Positions 1 to 8,838 of a DNA stretch of 64,000 nt are shown here, piece by piece; within the stretch, counting starts at the first letter, position 1, and each line of letters starts with the position of its first letter. A program made the translations under genes and the position numbers. The notes under the pieces are model-generated. The model made no database searches, had not been told where the DNA came from, and saw nothing but the letters and a program-made list of their open reading frames with translations. Source of the DNA: Kushneria marisflavi (GTDB lineage: Bacteria > Pseudomonadota > Gammaproteobacteria > Pseudomonadales > Halomonadaceae); NCBI RefSeq assembly GCF_002157205.1, contig NZ_CP021358.1, positions 434,001-498,000 on the forward strand, written 5' to 3'.

Positions 1-721
1 CGTGCTGCACCTCGGCCCCGCTGAAGGCTTCCGCCTGGATGACGCAGGTCTCCTTGAACTTGAGCGCCGCCTCCTGGGCGATGGGCAGACCGGCACCGCG
101 GCCGATGACAAAAAGTCTGTCCACGTCCTTCAGTGCCTCCACGCCCTGTGCCCACTCAAGGTCACAGGCCTGCGACAGCGCCTCCGGCAGCGCGGCCAGC
201 CCCTCCAGCAGAGGCTTGTCCTGCCGCCAGTGCGCCATTAATGAGGCACTGGCCGAGAGCGTGGCCATAAAGCTTTTGGTGGCGGCCACACTTTTTTCTT
301 CCCCGGCCTGCAGATCGATCACGTGATCGGCCCCCTGGGCCAGCGGTGAATCCACGGCATTGACCATGGCAAGCGCCAGAGCACCGCCACCTTTCAGGGC
401 CTTTTGTGCCTCGACAAGATCAAAGCTGCGTCCGGACTGCGATACGGCCAGTGACAGGGTGTTATCAAGTTGCCAGGCCGTGTCATCCAGCGTGCACAGC
501 GACAGCGGCAATGAGGTGCAGGGTCGACCGGTCATCTGCATCATCAGCCGGGCAAAATAGCCGGCAGCGTGATCCGAACTGCCTCGGGCCACGGTGATCG
601 CGCCATGAGGCGTTTGATGACGCAGTACGTCTCCCAGCTGCACCATGGTGTCGCGATTGACACGTGCCTGCTCGGCAATTCGTTGTGGCGCACTCAGCGC
701 CTCGTCACGCATCAGGGACAT
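1..721 (-). CDS. SIS-domain sugar-phosphate isomerase/deaminase, probable NagB-II type (partial, C-terminus off window)
   Basis: The reading frame runs off the left edge with no stop, so about 240 residues of the N-terminal part are seen. It opens MSLMRDEALSAPQRIAEQ and contains ITVARGSSDHAAGYFARL and LSLAVSQSGRSFDLVEAQ. These are the phosphosugar-binding motifs of SIS domains as found in the isomerase half of GlmS. The glutaminase domain of GlmS is absent at the N-terminus. The ATG at 721-719 has a GGAGAA ribosome site just upstream. It lies 48 bases after nagA on the same strand. From that context I infer a glucosamine-6-phosphate deaminase of the GlmS-like NagB-II class, which would turn the NagA product into fructose-6-phosphate and ammonia. 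An AgaS-like isomerase is the alternative. Confidence 0.85.
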   Translation of the reverse strand, partial: MSLMRDEALSAPQRIAEQARVNRDTMVQLGDVLRHQTPHGAITVARGSSDHAAGYFARLMMQMTGRPCTSLPLSLCTLDDTAWQLDNTLSLAVSQSGRSFDLVEAQKALKGGGALALAMVNAVDSPLAQGADHVIDLQAGEEKSVAATKSFMATLSASASLMAHWRQDKPLLEGLAALPEALSQACDLEWAQGVEALKDVDRLFVIGRGAGLPIAQEAALKFKETCVIQAEAFSGAEVQH

Positions 722-769
722 GAGGATTCTCCAGGCTCTGAATCGACAAAAAATAGAACGCTATCCGGG

Positions 770-1870
770 TCACTCGATCACCTTGCGCCCGGCAACCCAT
801 ACCTGCTGGACCTCAAGATTTGAGTCGAGCATCACGATATCGGCCCGGTGGGCCGGTGCCAGCACACCGCGATCACTCAACCCCAGATAGCGTGCCGGCC
901 ACAGCGACAGACGCTGGGACGCCTCTGCCAGCGTCAGCCCCAGATGAATCAGATTGCGAAGAGCCACATCCATGGTCAGCGCGCTGCCGGCCAGCCCACC
1001 ATCAGCCAGCCGCACGCTGTCGCCGCGCTTGAATACCCGGTGCTCGCCCAGACGATACTCACCGTCAGGCATGCCGGCGGCAGACGTGGCATCGGTGACC
1101 ACATAAAGATGCGGTATGGCGCGACGCGCAGCCAGCACGCCACCGGGCTCGACATGAATCAGATCACCGATCATCTCGGCGTAGTCGGCATGCGCCAGCG
1201 CCGCCCCCACCACGCCGGGTGCACGGTGGTGCAGACCGCTCATGGCATTATAAAGATGGGTAAATCCTCGGGCGCCCAGGCAAAGGGCTTTGACGCACTG
1301 ATCATGTGTGGCCGCGGTGTGGCCCAGTTGCACCCTGACACCCCGGCCGGCCAGCACTTCGATCAGGGCCATGTGCCCCTCGATTTCCGGTGCGATGGTA
1401 ATGACCCGAATGGGCGCCAGAGCATTGAGCTCATCAAACGCCTCAAGTGTCCCTGGCCGGGCATGGGGAGGCTGAGCACCCAGCATATCCGGGCTGATGA
1501 AGGGCCCCTCAAGATGCATGCCCAGGATGTCGGCGGCCTGTTCGGGCGGTGAGGCCATGACCCTTCCGGCATCCTGGAAAGCCTTGATCAGCGCTTCGCG
1601 CGAGGCCGTCATGCTGGTACCCAGCAGACTGGTCGTGCCAAAGCGGGCATGCGTGCGGGCCAGCACGGCCAGAGACTGTCCACCTTCCATGAGATCGGCA
1701 CCACCACCGCCATGAACGTGCAGATCGATAAACCCCGGAATGATTCGCGGGGCATCATTGTCATCAGGGTTCACCGGCGCTCCGCTGATGCCGACGATTC
1801 GACCCCGTCGGAGCATCAGCTCACCCTTGAACCACCCCTCCGGCGTCAGTATGTTGCCTTCAAGTGTCAT
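770..1870 (-). CDS. nagA: N-acetylglucosamine-6-phosphate deacetylase
   Basis: NagA removes acetate from GlcNAc-6-phosphate to give glucosamine-6-phosphate in amino-sugar catabolism or cell-wall recycling in the cytoplasm. Amidohydrolase motifs are present: the HVHGGGG metal-binding H-x-H, HLEGPFISP with its metal-ligand Glu, LGHTAAT, HLYNAMSGLHHRAPG and the catalytic Asp in VTDATSAAG. From the ATG at 1870 the protein is 366 residues. That start (MTLEGNILTPEGW) begins where the family's conserved N-terminus begins. The frame also stays open to a GTG at 1939 (389 residues), but that codon has no ribosome site and adds an unlike polar stretch. The gene is followed by the SIS-domain gene, so the two probably form a nagA-nagB operon. 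Confidence 0.93.
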   Translation of the reverse strand: MTLEGNILTPEGWFKGELMLRRGRIVGISGAPVNPDDNDAPRIIPGFIDLHVHGGGGADLMEGGQSLAVLARTHARFGTTSLLGTSMTASREALIKAFQDAGRVMASPPEQAADILGMHLEGPFISPDMLGAQPPHARPGTLEAFDELNALAPIRVITIAPEIEGHMALIEVLAGRGVRVQLGHTAATHDQCVKALCLGARGFTHLYNAMSGLHHRAPGVVGAALAHADYAEMIGDLIHVEPGGVLAARRAIPHLYVVTDATSAAGMPDGEYRLGEHRVFKRGDSVRLADGGLAGSALTMDVALRNLIHLGLTLAEASQRLSLWPARYLGLSDRGVLAPAHRADIVMLDSNLEVQQVWVAGRKVIE

Positions 1871-2034
1871 CGCCCATGTCCCATTTTGCCCATGCATGTC
1901 ATGCGCTGAAGTGTTTCGATTGATATCCACTTGCGACACCCCAACTCAACAAGGATGTATCTTCAGCGCTGCCTTGCCTTCAGGCAAGGTTTGCAGATCC
2001 CCCATGCAATATCCCCGGACTAGAGGTATCCGTC

Positions 2035-2661
2035 ATGACCACATTAATCATCGGTGCCAATGGCCAGATCGGTCGACGCCTTTGCGAACAGGCCGCCCAA
2101 AGCGGTCACGCCGTACGTGCCATGGTACGTGACGAGCAACAAAATACCTTTTTTGACTCGATCGGCGTCGAGACTGTCATGGGCGATCTGACCGGCGATA
2201 TGGATCACGTCTTCGAGGGCTGCGATCAGGTGGTCTTTACCGCCGGCTCCGGTGGGGCCACCGGGCTGGACCATACCCTGATGGTGGATCTCAACGGTGC
2301 CATGCGCGCCGTTGATATAGCCCGGGAGCATGGTATTCGCCGGTTTCTCATGGTCAGCACGCTGCACGTCGACCCGCTCAAGGGCCCCGAGAAACTCAGG
2401 CCCTACCTGGTGGCCAAGCGCGCGGCAGACGCCTACCTGCAGGCCTCGGGCCTTGAACATGTCATCCTGCGGCCGGGTCGGCTCAGTGACGACCCCGGCA
2501 CCGGTCACATCGAAACCGATCAGAGCAGAGCGAGCACCGGTGACGTCTCGCGCGACAATGTTGCGACCGCCATTTTGACGCTGCTCAAACGTCAGACATC
2601 CGCCCCTGAAGAGATTGTTTTGCTCGAGGGTGACCATCCCATCGACCAGGTGCTGGGATAA
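2035..2661 (+). CDS. atypical SDR, NAD(P)-binding oxidoreductase
   Basis: A 208-residue protein of the NAD(P)H-binding atypical short-chain dehydrogenase group, resembling YwnB, YtfG and biliverdin-reductase-B-like proteins. The Rossmann glycine motif LIIGANGQIGRRL is at residues 4-16. The sequence continues with MVRD after beta-2, a DLTGD acidic turn, and RFLMVST in the central strand. The usual YxxxK is present as YLVAK near residue 123, and LRPGRL follows. The substrate cannot be assigned. It is divergent from nagA, with about 160 bases between the starts. The start is the ATG after AGAGG. A hairpin terminator follows directly. Confidence 0.85.
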   Translation: MTTLIIGANGQIGRRLCEQAAQSGHAVRAMVRDEQQNTFFDSIGVETVMGDLTGDMDHVFEGCDQVVFTAGSGGATGLDHTLMVDLNGAMRAVDIAREHGIRRFLMVSTLHVDPLKGPEKLRPYLVAKRAADAYLQASGLEHVILRPGRLSDDPGTGHIETDQSRASTGDVSRDNVATAILTLLKRQTSAPEEIVLLEGDHPIDQVLG

Positions 2662-2669
2662 CGTGGCGG

Positions 2670-2695
2670 CCCTTGCCACCATCAAGTGGCAAGGG
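2670..2695 (+). terminator. hairpin terminator after the SDR gene
   Basis: Perfect 10-bp stem (CCCTTGCCAC, 2670-2679, with GTGGCAAGGG, 2686-2695) and a six-base loop, followed by a short pyrimidine tract. It begins 9 bases after the stop of the SDR gene. It also covers the GTG at 2686, which argues against that codon as the RNase II start. Confidence 0.75.
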
Positions 2696-2760
2696 TGCCT
2701 CTTTCACCGGCTCCTGTGAGGCCTTATAGTGGGCCCCCGATTCCCCAACCGATTAACGAG

Positions 2761-4719
2761 ATGCTCTCGAACAACAGCCAGCTCGCCCAGCTCAAGCAAC
2801 AGATCCGTGAAAAAACGCCCCGCGTGACCGGTGTGATCAAGGCCACCGACAAGGGCTACGGCTTTCTGGAAACCGACGACGGCCAGTCCTTTTTCGTGCC
2901 GCCCCCCGCCATGAAGCAGGTTGTACACGGTGATCGTGTCGAGGCCGTGCTCAATGAGGAGAAAGAACGCAAGAGTGTCGAGCCGGAAAGTCTGATCGAA
3001 GCCGGACTCAGTCGCTTCATCGGTCGCGTCAAAAAGCGTGACGGGCGTCTATCTGTCGTTCCTGATCATCCCTCCATCAATACAGCGCTGCGGGCTCGCA
3101 CCCATCGCAGTATCGAGGAGAGCTCGCTCAACGAAGGTGACTGGGTGGTGGTTCATCTGCTTCGCCACCCGCTACGTGAAAACGATCGCGGCTTTTTCGT
3201 CCAGGTCGATGAGATCATCGCCGAAGGGACTCATCCGTCCGTCCCATGGCGGGTCACTCTGGCACGTCATGCGCTGGAGCAGGCTTCACCCGACGCCGGC
3301 GATCAATGGCCAATGCGTGAGGAGGGTCTGGAACGTCGTGATCTGACCGATGTGCCCTTTTTCACCATCGACAACGCCACGACCACCGACATGGACGATG
3401 CCCTCAGCGTCGAAGCACTGGACAACGGTCGCTTCCGCATGAAGGTCGCCATTGCCGACCCCACGGCCTATGTCGAACCGGGTGATCGCGTCGACCAGGA
3501 AGCCCGTCAGCGCGCCTTCACCGTCTATCTGCCGGGTCAGAACGTCACCATGCTGCCCGAGCCGCTGGCCGATGACCTGTGCTCGCTGAAGCAGGATGAA
3601 GACCGGCCTGCGCTGGTCTGTACGCTTGAAGTCGGTGCCGATGGCGTCATCGGTGAGTACCACTTTGAAGCGGCTACCGTACGCTCGAAGGCCCGCCTGA
3701 ACTACGAGCAGGTCTCTGACTACATCGAGGCGCTTGAGGCAAGCACGACACCGGTTTGGGCGCCAATGTTTGAACAGGGCGAGGCGCAGCTCAAGGCGCT
3801 GGCCGGCCTGACGCAGGCACGCCAGAGCTGGCGTCAGCAGCATGCGCTGGTCTTTGCCGACCGCCCCGACTACGTCTTCAAGCTCGATGACACCGGCAAC
3901 GTCCTTGATATCGTCACCGAAGAGCGCCGCATCGGCCATCGCATGGTGGAAGAGGCCATGATTGCGGCCAACGTCTGCTGCGCGAGTCTTCTCAGCGAGC
4001 ACGTTGGCCATGGCATCTTCAACGTTCATCAGGGGATTGCCACTGAAAAGGCCGAGCAGGCTCAGGCATTTCTGGCCAGCCAGTCGGTTGAGGCGACCCA
4101 GGAACAGTTCAACGACATCGCCGCCTGGCGGACACTGCGCCATCAGCTCGATGAGCGCAAGGATGCCTGGCTTGATGCACGCCTTCGCCGCTTTCAGGGC
4201 TATAGCGTCATGCAGACAGAACCGGGCCCGCACTTCGGCATGGGGCTGCCGGCCTACGCAACATGGACGTCGCCGATCCGCAAATACGGCGACATGATCA
4301 ATCACCGCCTGATCAAGCAGGTGCTGCGAGGTGACGCCGAGCACGACAAGGCAGCCGAAGTGGCCGTGACCGATCACCTGAGCGAGCGTCGTCGCCTGAA
4401 CCGCATGGCAGAGCGTGACGTCAAGGACTGGCTCTATGTCCGCTATCTGGCCGATGCCGTGACCAGCGAGACACCCTTTGAAGGCGAAATCGTCGACATT
4501 CGCCGCGGCGGCCTGCGTGTTCGTCTGCCCGCCAACGGTGCCTCGGCCTTTGTCCCTGCTTCCATGCTGCACACCGACCGTGACGCCGTCAGCATCGATG
4601 ACAAGGAAGGTCTGATTACCATCGACGGTGAATTGCGCTACCGTCTGGGCGACATGCTCAATGTCGTGCTGATTGAAGCCCGTGAAGAGACCCGGTCGCT
4701 GGTGGCACGCCCTGCCTGA
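2761..4719 (+). CDS. rnb: exoribonuclease II
   Basis: RNase II degrades unstructured RNA 3' to 5' in the cytoplasm. The 652-residue product is close to the E. coli length of 644 and collinear with it: N-terminal cold-shock domains (LAQLKQQIREKTPRVTGVIK, then GYGFLETDD), the RNB domain with IDNATTTDMDDALS and ADPTAYVEPGD carrying the metal-binding aspartates, MLPEPLADDLCSL, YATWTSPIRKYGDMINH, and a C-terminal S1 domain (FEGEIVDIRRGGLRVRL). The ATG at 2761 starts exactly where RNase II proteins start. An in-frame GTG at 2686 would add 25 residues but lies inside the preceding terminator. The gene appears monocistronic, and a palindromic hairpin follows the stop. Confidence 0.96.
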   Translation: MLSNNSQLAQLKQQIREKTPRVTGVIKATDKGYGFLETDDGQSFFVPPPAMKQVVHGDRVEAVLNEEKERKSVEPESLIEAGLSRFIGRVKKRDGRLSVVPDHPSINTALRARTHRSIEESSLNEGDWVVVHLLRHPLRENDRGFFVQVDEIIAEGTHPSVPWRVTLARHALEQASPDAGDQWPMREEGLERRDLTDVPFFTIDNATTTDMDDALSVEALDNGRFRMKVAIADPTAYVEPGDRVDQEARQRAFTVYLPGQNVTMLPEPLADDLCSLKQDEDRPALVCTLEVGADGVIGEYHFEAATVRSKARLNYEQVSDYIEALEASTTPVWAPMFEQGEAQLKALAGLTQARQSWRQQHALVFADRPDYVFKLDDTGNVLDIVTEERRIGHRMVEEAMIAANVCCASLLSEHVGHGIFNVHQGIATEKAEQAQAFLASQSVEATQEQFNDIAAWRTLRHQLDERKDAWLDARLRRFQGYSVMQTEPGPHFGMGLPAYATWTSPIRKYGDMINHRLIKQVLRGDAEHDKAAEVAVTDHLSERRRLNRMAERDVKDWLYVRYLADAVTSETPFEGEIVDIRRGGLRVRLPANGASAFVPASMLHTDRDAVSIDDKEGLITIDGELRYRLGDMLNVVLIEAREETRSLVARPA

Positions 4720-4726
4720 ACCACAC

Positions 4727-4751
4727 GCTCGCCCTGATCATCAGGGCGAGC
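4727..4751 (+). terminator. palindromic hairpin after rnb
   Basis: Eleven-base inverted repeat (GCTCGCCCTGA and TCAGGGCGAGC) around TCA, starting 7 bases after the rnb stop. There is no clear T-run, so it may act as a 3' stabiliser or a weak terminator. Confidence 0.5.
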
Positions 4752-4900
4752 AGCTGTCGGCCTGACGACTACAGTCTGTTACCCGTTACAGCGGCAGTCA
4801 TCAGATTGACACATTATACTAGGGCGCCTGCTGGTGACCTGCGCCCGGCAGTCATCCATTGTCCGATCAAATACGTGCGGTTCGAGGAGGGTTCGGCGTA

Positions 4901-6040
4901 GTGCATATTGCCGACATGACCATGTTTTATGCGCCATCCAGCGGTGGCGTGCGTACCTATCTCGATGCCAAACGCCGCCGTTTGAACGCAACCGACGATA
5001 TTCGACATACGCTGCTGGTGCCGGGAGAGGCATATACGCGTCAGGAAGATGACCACCGGGTCAATGTGCCGGCGGCGCCTCTGCCGTTCAGCAATGGCTA
5101 TCGCTTCCCCCTGACTCGAGGCCCGTGGCGTCGCGCCCTGCGCGATGTCAGACCGGATCTGATCGAGGCCGGTGACCCCTATACGGTGGGCTGGGCCGCC
5201 ATTGCCGGAGCACGCGAGCTTGATATCCCGCTGGTGGCCTTTTATCACTCCGATCTGCCGACCATGATCAGCAACCGACTCGGCAACTGGTCGCGTCCGC
5301 TGATCAATACCTACATCAAACGGCTGTACGGCCACTATGATCGGGTGCTGGCCCCCAGTAACGTCATGGCGCAGCGTCTGGAAGGCCTGGGTATTCAAAA
5401 CGTTCGCGTGCAGCCACTGGGCGTGGATCTAAAAACCTTTCACCCATCGCTTCGCGACGACAGCGTCAAGACCGAACTGGGGCTTTCCGAGGACACTCGA
5501 CTGCTGGTATTTGCCGGGCGTGGCTCACAGGAAAAGAACCTTCATATCCTGCTGGAAGCGATGCAAAAGCTTGCCGACAGGGGCACACAGCCTTTTCATC
5601 TGCTGCTGGTCGGCTCGTCCATGCCCACTCAGGTGCCAGACAACGTGACGGTGATCAATCACTTCTGTCCGACCGCCGAGATCGCGCGCTATTTCGCCAG
5701 CAGCGATGCCCTACTGCATGCCGGTACGCAGGAGACCTTTGGTCTGGTCCTGCTGGAGGCCATGGCCTGCGGTATACCGGTCGTGGCTACCCGGGCCGGT
5801 GCGCTGGCAGAAAACGTGCCGGAGGGCTGTGGCATGCTGTGCCAGCCGCTGGACAGCGATGACATGGTAAAGAGCATTCTGGCCCTGTTTGAAAACGATG
5901 CCAGAGCCATGGGGCAGAAGGCGCGCGCCCATGTGGAGCGCCATCATGACTGGAACATTGTGGTGCAGGGCGTCACGCATCACTATCAGGAACTGCTGGG
6001 CATCAGCACGACGGCAGGAGCGAGCGTACAACATGGCTGA
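4901..6040 (+). CDS. GT4-family glycosyltransferase
   Basis: A 379-residue GT-B glycosyltransferase that would move a sugar from a nucleotide-sugar donor to an envelope or lipid acceptor at the cytoplasmic membrane face. N-terminal domain: VHIADMTMFYAPSSGGVRTYL, typical of this subgroup. C-terminal donor domain: LLVFAGRGSQEKNLHILLEA and the E-x7-E region QETFGLVLLEAMACGIPVV. The GTG at 4901 is preferred because GAGGAGG lies ten bases upstream and the family N-terminus starts there. A TTG at 4859 would add 14 unlike residues. The stop overlaps the next gene by 8 bases. With the deacetylase and membrane protein that follow, it forms a three-gene envelope operon. Donor and acceptor are unknown. 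Confidence 0.9.
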   Translation: MHIADMTMFYAPSSGGVRTYLDAKRRRLNATDDIRHTLLVPGEAYTRQEDDHRVNVPAAPLPFSNGYRFPLTRGPWRRALRDVRPDLIEAGDPYTVGWAAIAGARELDIPLVAFYHSDLPTMISNRLGNWSRPLINTYIKRLYGHYDRVLAPSNVMAQRLEGLGIQNVRVQPLGVDLKTFHPSLRDDSVKTELGLSEDTRLLVFAGRGSQEKNLHILLEAMQKLADRGTQPFHLLLVGSSMPTQVPDNVTVINHFCPTAEIARYFASSDALLHAGTQETFGLVLLEAMACGIPVVATRAGALAENVPEGCGMLCQPLDSDDMVKSILALFENDARAMGQKARAHVERHHDWNIVVQGVTHHYQELLGISTTAGASVQHG

Positions 6041-6806
6041 GCGTGAATTCGCATTGGTGCTTCACGATATTGCACCGGCTACCTGGCCCGATTACCGCTC
6101 CTTTGTCGAGGAGATCGATGGCATGGGTAGCGTGCCCATGACCTGGCTGGTGGTGCCCGACTTTCATCATCGAAGCAATACCTTCGAAGATGCCGGCATG
6201 TTACGTCTTTTGCATCAACGCAGGGCAAGAGGTGACGAACTGGCGCTGCACGGCTTCTATCACTGTGATGATGCACCGCCGCCGCGCACGCCCCGCGATT
6301 ATTTCATGCGCAGGCTCTATACCTATGAAGGCGAGTTCTATCCCATCGGCTACGATGAGGCACTTGAACGCCTGGAGAGAGGCGCCGAGCTCTTTCGTCG
6401 CGAAGACTGGCCGCTGGATGGTTTTGTCGCGCCGGCCTGGCTTTTGGGCGATGGCGCACGCCAGGCGCTCAAAACCCAGGGATTCATTTACACCAGCGAC
6501 CCGGAAAACCTTTATCGGCTGCCGGACTACACGGCCATCAAGGCGCCCTCACTGGTCTGGAGTGCTCGAAGTCGCTGGCGACGCGGCATGTCCTGGGTTG
6601 TCAATGAGCGGGCCCGCCGACGTCATCGTCATGAACCGTTGATTCGACTGGGTCTGCATCCGGTCGATATGCGCCATGACATTTCACGACGCTACTGGAT
6701 TGATACGATTCGTCGTCTGCTGAGTGAGGGGTATCAGCCCACCACCAAGATCAGCTGGCTGAATCGTCAATCAAACTCGACGCCGATGAATACGGCAACG
6801 TCATGA
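6033..6806 (+). CDS. DUF2334 polysaccharide-deacetylase-like protein
   Basis: A 257-residue protein of the DUF2334 branch of the NodB/polysaccharide deacetylase superfamily. It begins ALVLHDIAPATWPDY, with the Asp/His of motif 1. DELALHGFYH carries the HGxxH metal-binding motif, and FVAPAWLLGDGARQAL and LGLHPVDMRH follow as later motifs. By family it would remove an N- or O-acyl group from a sugar. The ATG at 6033 lies inside the end of the glycosyltransferase gene, with GGCAGGAG upstream; the overlap suggests translational coupling. No signal peptide is seen, so a cytoplasmic role on a lipid-linked sugar is plausible, but the substrate is not known. Confidence 0.85.
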   Translation: MAEREFALVLHDIAPATWPDYRSFVEEIDGMGSVPMTWLVVPDFHHRSNTFEDAGMLRLLHQRRARGDELALHGFYHCDDAPPPRTPRDYFMRRLYTYEGEFYPIGYDEALERLERGAELFRREDWPLDGFVAPAWLLGDGARQALKTQGFIYTSDPENLYRLPDYTAIKAPSLVWSARSRWRRGMSWVVNERARRRHRHEPLIRLGLHPVDMRHDISRRYWIDTIRRLLSEGYQPTTKISWLNRQSNSTPMNTATS

Positions 6807-6875
6807 TCTCGAATATATCACCGCCCTGCATGGTGACATGTTCAGAGTTGACTCACTCCCAGATCCATTAATGTC

Positions 6876-7892
6876 ATGAAAAGAACACTCTGGCTGCTGG
6901 TCGCGGGCCTTTTTGCTGTCCTGGCCATCCCTGTAATGCTGGGTGGACGTGACCTGCTGCACCTGCTTCCCGGCTTTCCGCCCGGGATTTTTGCTCTGAT
7001 GCTCGGCATGGTGTTGCTGTGCTGGCTGCTCAATGGTGCCAAGCTCAGGGTCCTGCTGGCCGGACGCGCCGGTGAGATGGGCTTGATGCGTGCCACCGGG
7101 ACCGTCATGGCGACCGAATTTGCCATCTGCGCCACTCCCGGCGGTAGTGGCGGCCCGCTCACCCTGATTGCCCTGCTGACTCGGCGCGGCGTGCGCCCGG
7201 CACAGACCACGGCCATCTTTGCCGTGGATCAAATCATCGATCTGCTGTTTTTCCTGTGTTCGATGATCGCCATGATGATCTATGTCATTACCCGCTCTAT
7301 CGATGCCCGACTGGGCTGGATGCTGGTACTGCCGATGACCCTGCTGTGTCTGGCCCTGCTGGGCGTGGTCCTGATGGGGCGCTATCACCGACGCTTTCTG
7401 GTGGTATCCGGCAGGCTGCTAAGCAAAATGAAGGTCAGCCCGCGACTGCAGCAGACCATGGTTCGGCGCATTCTGATTTTCAAGAAGGCCTTTACCGAAA
7501 CCCTACGACTCCCTCGCTCGGCTCTGGCGCTGGCCTTTGGACTCGGCATCGTGCACTGGATCGTGCGCTACAGCATTTTGTTCGTCACGCTTTACGGGCT
7601 GAATCAACATCTGGACTGGGCATGGACCTTCCTGGTGCAGATGCTGTCCATGGCGGCCGGCCAGCTGACGCTGCTACCAGGCGGCGCTGGTGGCGCCGAG
7701 CTGTCATCATCGGCACTGCTCGCACCCATGGTGGGCCAGAGCACGGCAGCAGCGGCCATTCTGATCTGGCGGGCGGTCACCTATTACTTCTATTTGATTG
7801 CGGGGGCACCGGTCTTCATGCTGATGGCCGGCCGCCCCCTGCTGAAAAAGGTTTTTGAAGGCCGCAAGGCGGAAAAGCCTTCAGATCTCTGA
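6876..7892 (+). CDS. YbhN/LPG-synthase transmembrane-domain family protein
   Basis: A 338-residue polytopic inner-membrane protein with roughly seven to eight hydrophobic segments, beginning MKRTLWLLVAGLFAVLAIP. TEFAICATPGGSGGPLTLIALL and TLLPGGAGGAELSSSALLAP are the conserved glycine-rich motifs of the membrane domain shared by MprF flippases and UPF0104/YbhN proteins. It lacks the soluble aminoacyl-transferase domain of MprF, so it should not aminoacylate lipids. It is third in the operon after a GT4 transferase and a deacetylase. That suggests it moves or presents the glycolipid they make, which is an inference. A strong terminator follows. Confidence 0.85.
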   Translation: MKRTLWLLVAGLFAVLAIPVMLGGRDLLHLLPGFPPGIFALMLGMVLLCWLLNGAKLRVLLAGRAGEMGLMRATGTVMATEFAICATPGGSGGPLTLIALLTRRGVRPAQTTAIFAVDQIIDLLFFLCSMIAMMIYVITRSIDARLGWMLVLPMTLLCLALLGVVLMGRYHRRFLVVSGRLLSKMKVSPRLQQTMVRRILIFKKAFTETLRLPRSALALAFGLGIVHWIVRYSILFVTLYGLNQHLDWAWTFLVQMLSMAAGQLTLLPGGAGGAELSSSALLAPMVGQSTAAAAILIWRAVTYYFYLIAGAPVFMLMAGRPLLKKVFEGRKAEKPSDL

Positions 7893-7916
7893 TTCCGGGT
7901 GTTTCCAAAGCGCATA

Positions 7917-7944
7917 AAAAAGGGGGCCGGATGGCCCCCTTTTT
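7917..7944. terminator. bidirectional terminator between the flippase-like gene and sucD
   Basis: Perfect 12-bp stem AAAAAGGGGGCC / GGCCCCCTTTTT with a GGAT loop. It has a T-run on both strands and sits between two convergent genes, so it should end both the envelope operon and the TCA operon. Confidence 0.9.
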
Positions 7945-7965
7945 CGCTCACGTGCTACCGCTGAT

Positions 7966-8838
7966 TTACCAGCCGGTCGCTTCCTTGAGCTTATCACCGA
8001 TTTCAGCCAGCGAACGCACCGTGCGAACACCTGCGGCTTCCAGCGCCTGGAACTTGTCGTCCGCAGTGCCCTTGCCACCGGCAATGATGGCGCCAGCATG
8101 GCCCATACGCTTGCCCGGAGGCGCAGTGACGCCTGCAATATAGGCGACTACCGGCTTGGTTACGTGCTCCTTGATGTACTGAGCCGCTTCCTCTTCTGCC
8201 GTACCGCCGATCTCGCCGATCATGACGATGGCTTCGGTTGCCGGATCCTTCTCGAACATCTCGAGGATGTCGATGAAGTTGGAACCCGGGATCGGGTCGC
8301 CACCGATACCGACACAGGTAGACTGACCAAAACCATGATCAGTCGTCTGCTTGACCGCTTCATAGGTCAGGGTACCGGAACGCGATACGATACCGACGCG
8401 ACCGGGCTTGTGGATGTGGCCGGGCATGATGCCGATCTTCGACTGGCCAGGCGTGATCACGCCCGGGCAGTTGGGACCGATCAGGCGCACGCCGAGCTCA
8501 TCACACTTGACCTTCACATCCAGCATATCCAGTGTCGGAATGCCTTCAGTGATGCAGATGATCAGCTTGATGCCTGCATTGGCCGCTTCAAGGATCGAAT
8601 CCTTGCAGAAGGCTGCCGGCACGTAGATGACGGTCGCTTCTGCACCAGTCTGCTCGACGGCTTCAGCAACAGTGTTGAACACCGGCAGGCCAAGGTGGGT
8701 CTGACCGCCCTTGCCCGGTGTCACACCACCCACCATATTGGTGCCGTATTCAATGGCCTGTTCCGAGTGGAACGTGCCCTGACCACCGGTAAATCCCTGG
8801 CAGATTACCTTGGTGTTCTTGTCAATCAGGATACTCAT
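7966..8838 (-). CDS. sucD: succinyl-CoA synthetase alpha subunit
   Basis: The alpha subunit (290 residues, the usual length) of the enzyme that converts succinyl-CoA to succinate with formation of ATP or GTP. Visible: N-terminal CoA-binding Rossmann fold ([20 protein letters not shown]), [43 protein letters not shown], and [15 protein letters not shown] containing the phosphorylated histidine. The start ATG shares one base with the sucC stop (TAATG), which indicates translational coupling. It is the last gene of the long sdh-suc block and ends at the bidirectional terminator. Confidence 0.97.
   Translation of the reverse strand: MSILIDKNTKVICQGFTGGQGTFHSEQAIEYGTNMVGGVTPGKGGQTHLGLPVFNTVAEAVEQTGAEATVIYVPAAFCKDSILEAANAGIKLIICITEGIPTLDMLDVKVKCDELGVRLIGPNCPGVITPGQSKIGIMPGHIHKPGRVGIVSRSGTLTYEAVKQTTDHGFGQSTCVGIGGDPIPGSNFIDILEMFEKDPATEAIVMIGEIGGTAEEEAAQYIKEHVTKPVVAYIAGVTAPPGKRMGHAGAIIAGGKGTADDKFQALEAAGVRTVRSLAEIGDKLKEATGW

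Noticed and set aside
3286..4572. 428-codon minus-strand open frame opposite rnb
   Set aside because: Antisense shadow of RNase II; its translation shows no coherent domain.
4806..4820. TTGACA followed by TATACT before the GT4 gene
   Set aside because: The two boxes are only three bases apart, so they cannot be one sigma-70 promoter; TATACT alone may still be a -10 box.
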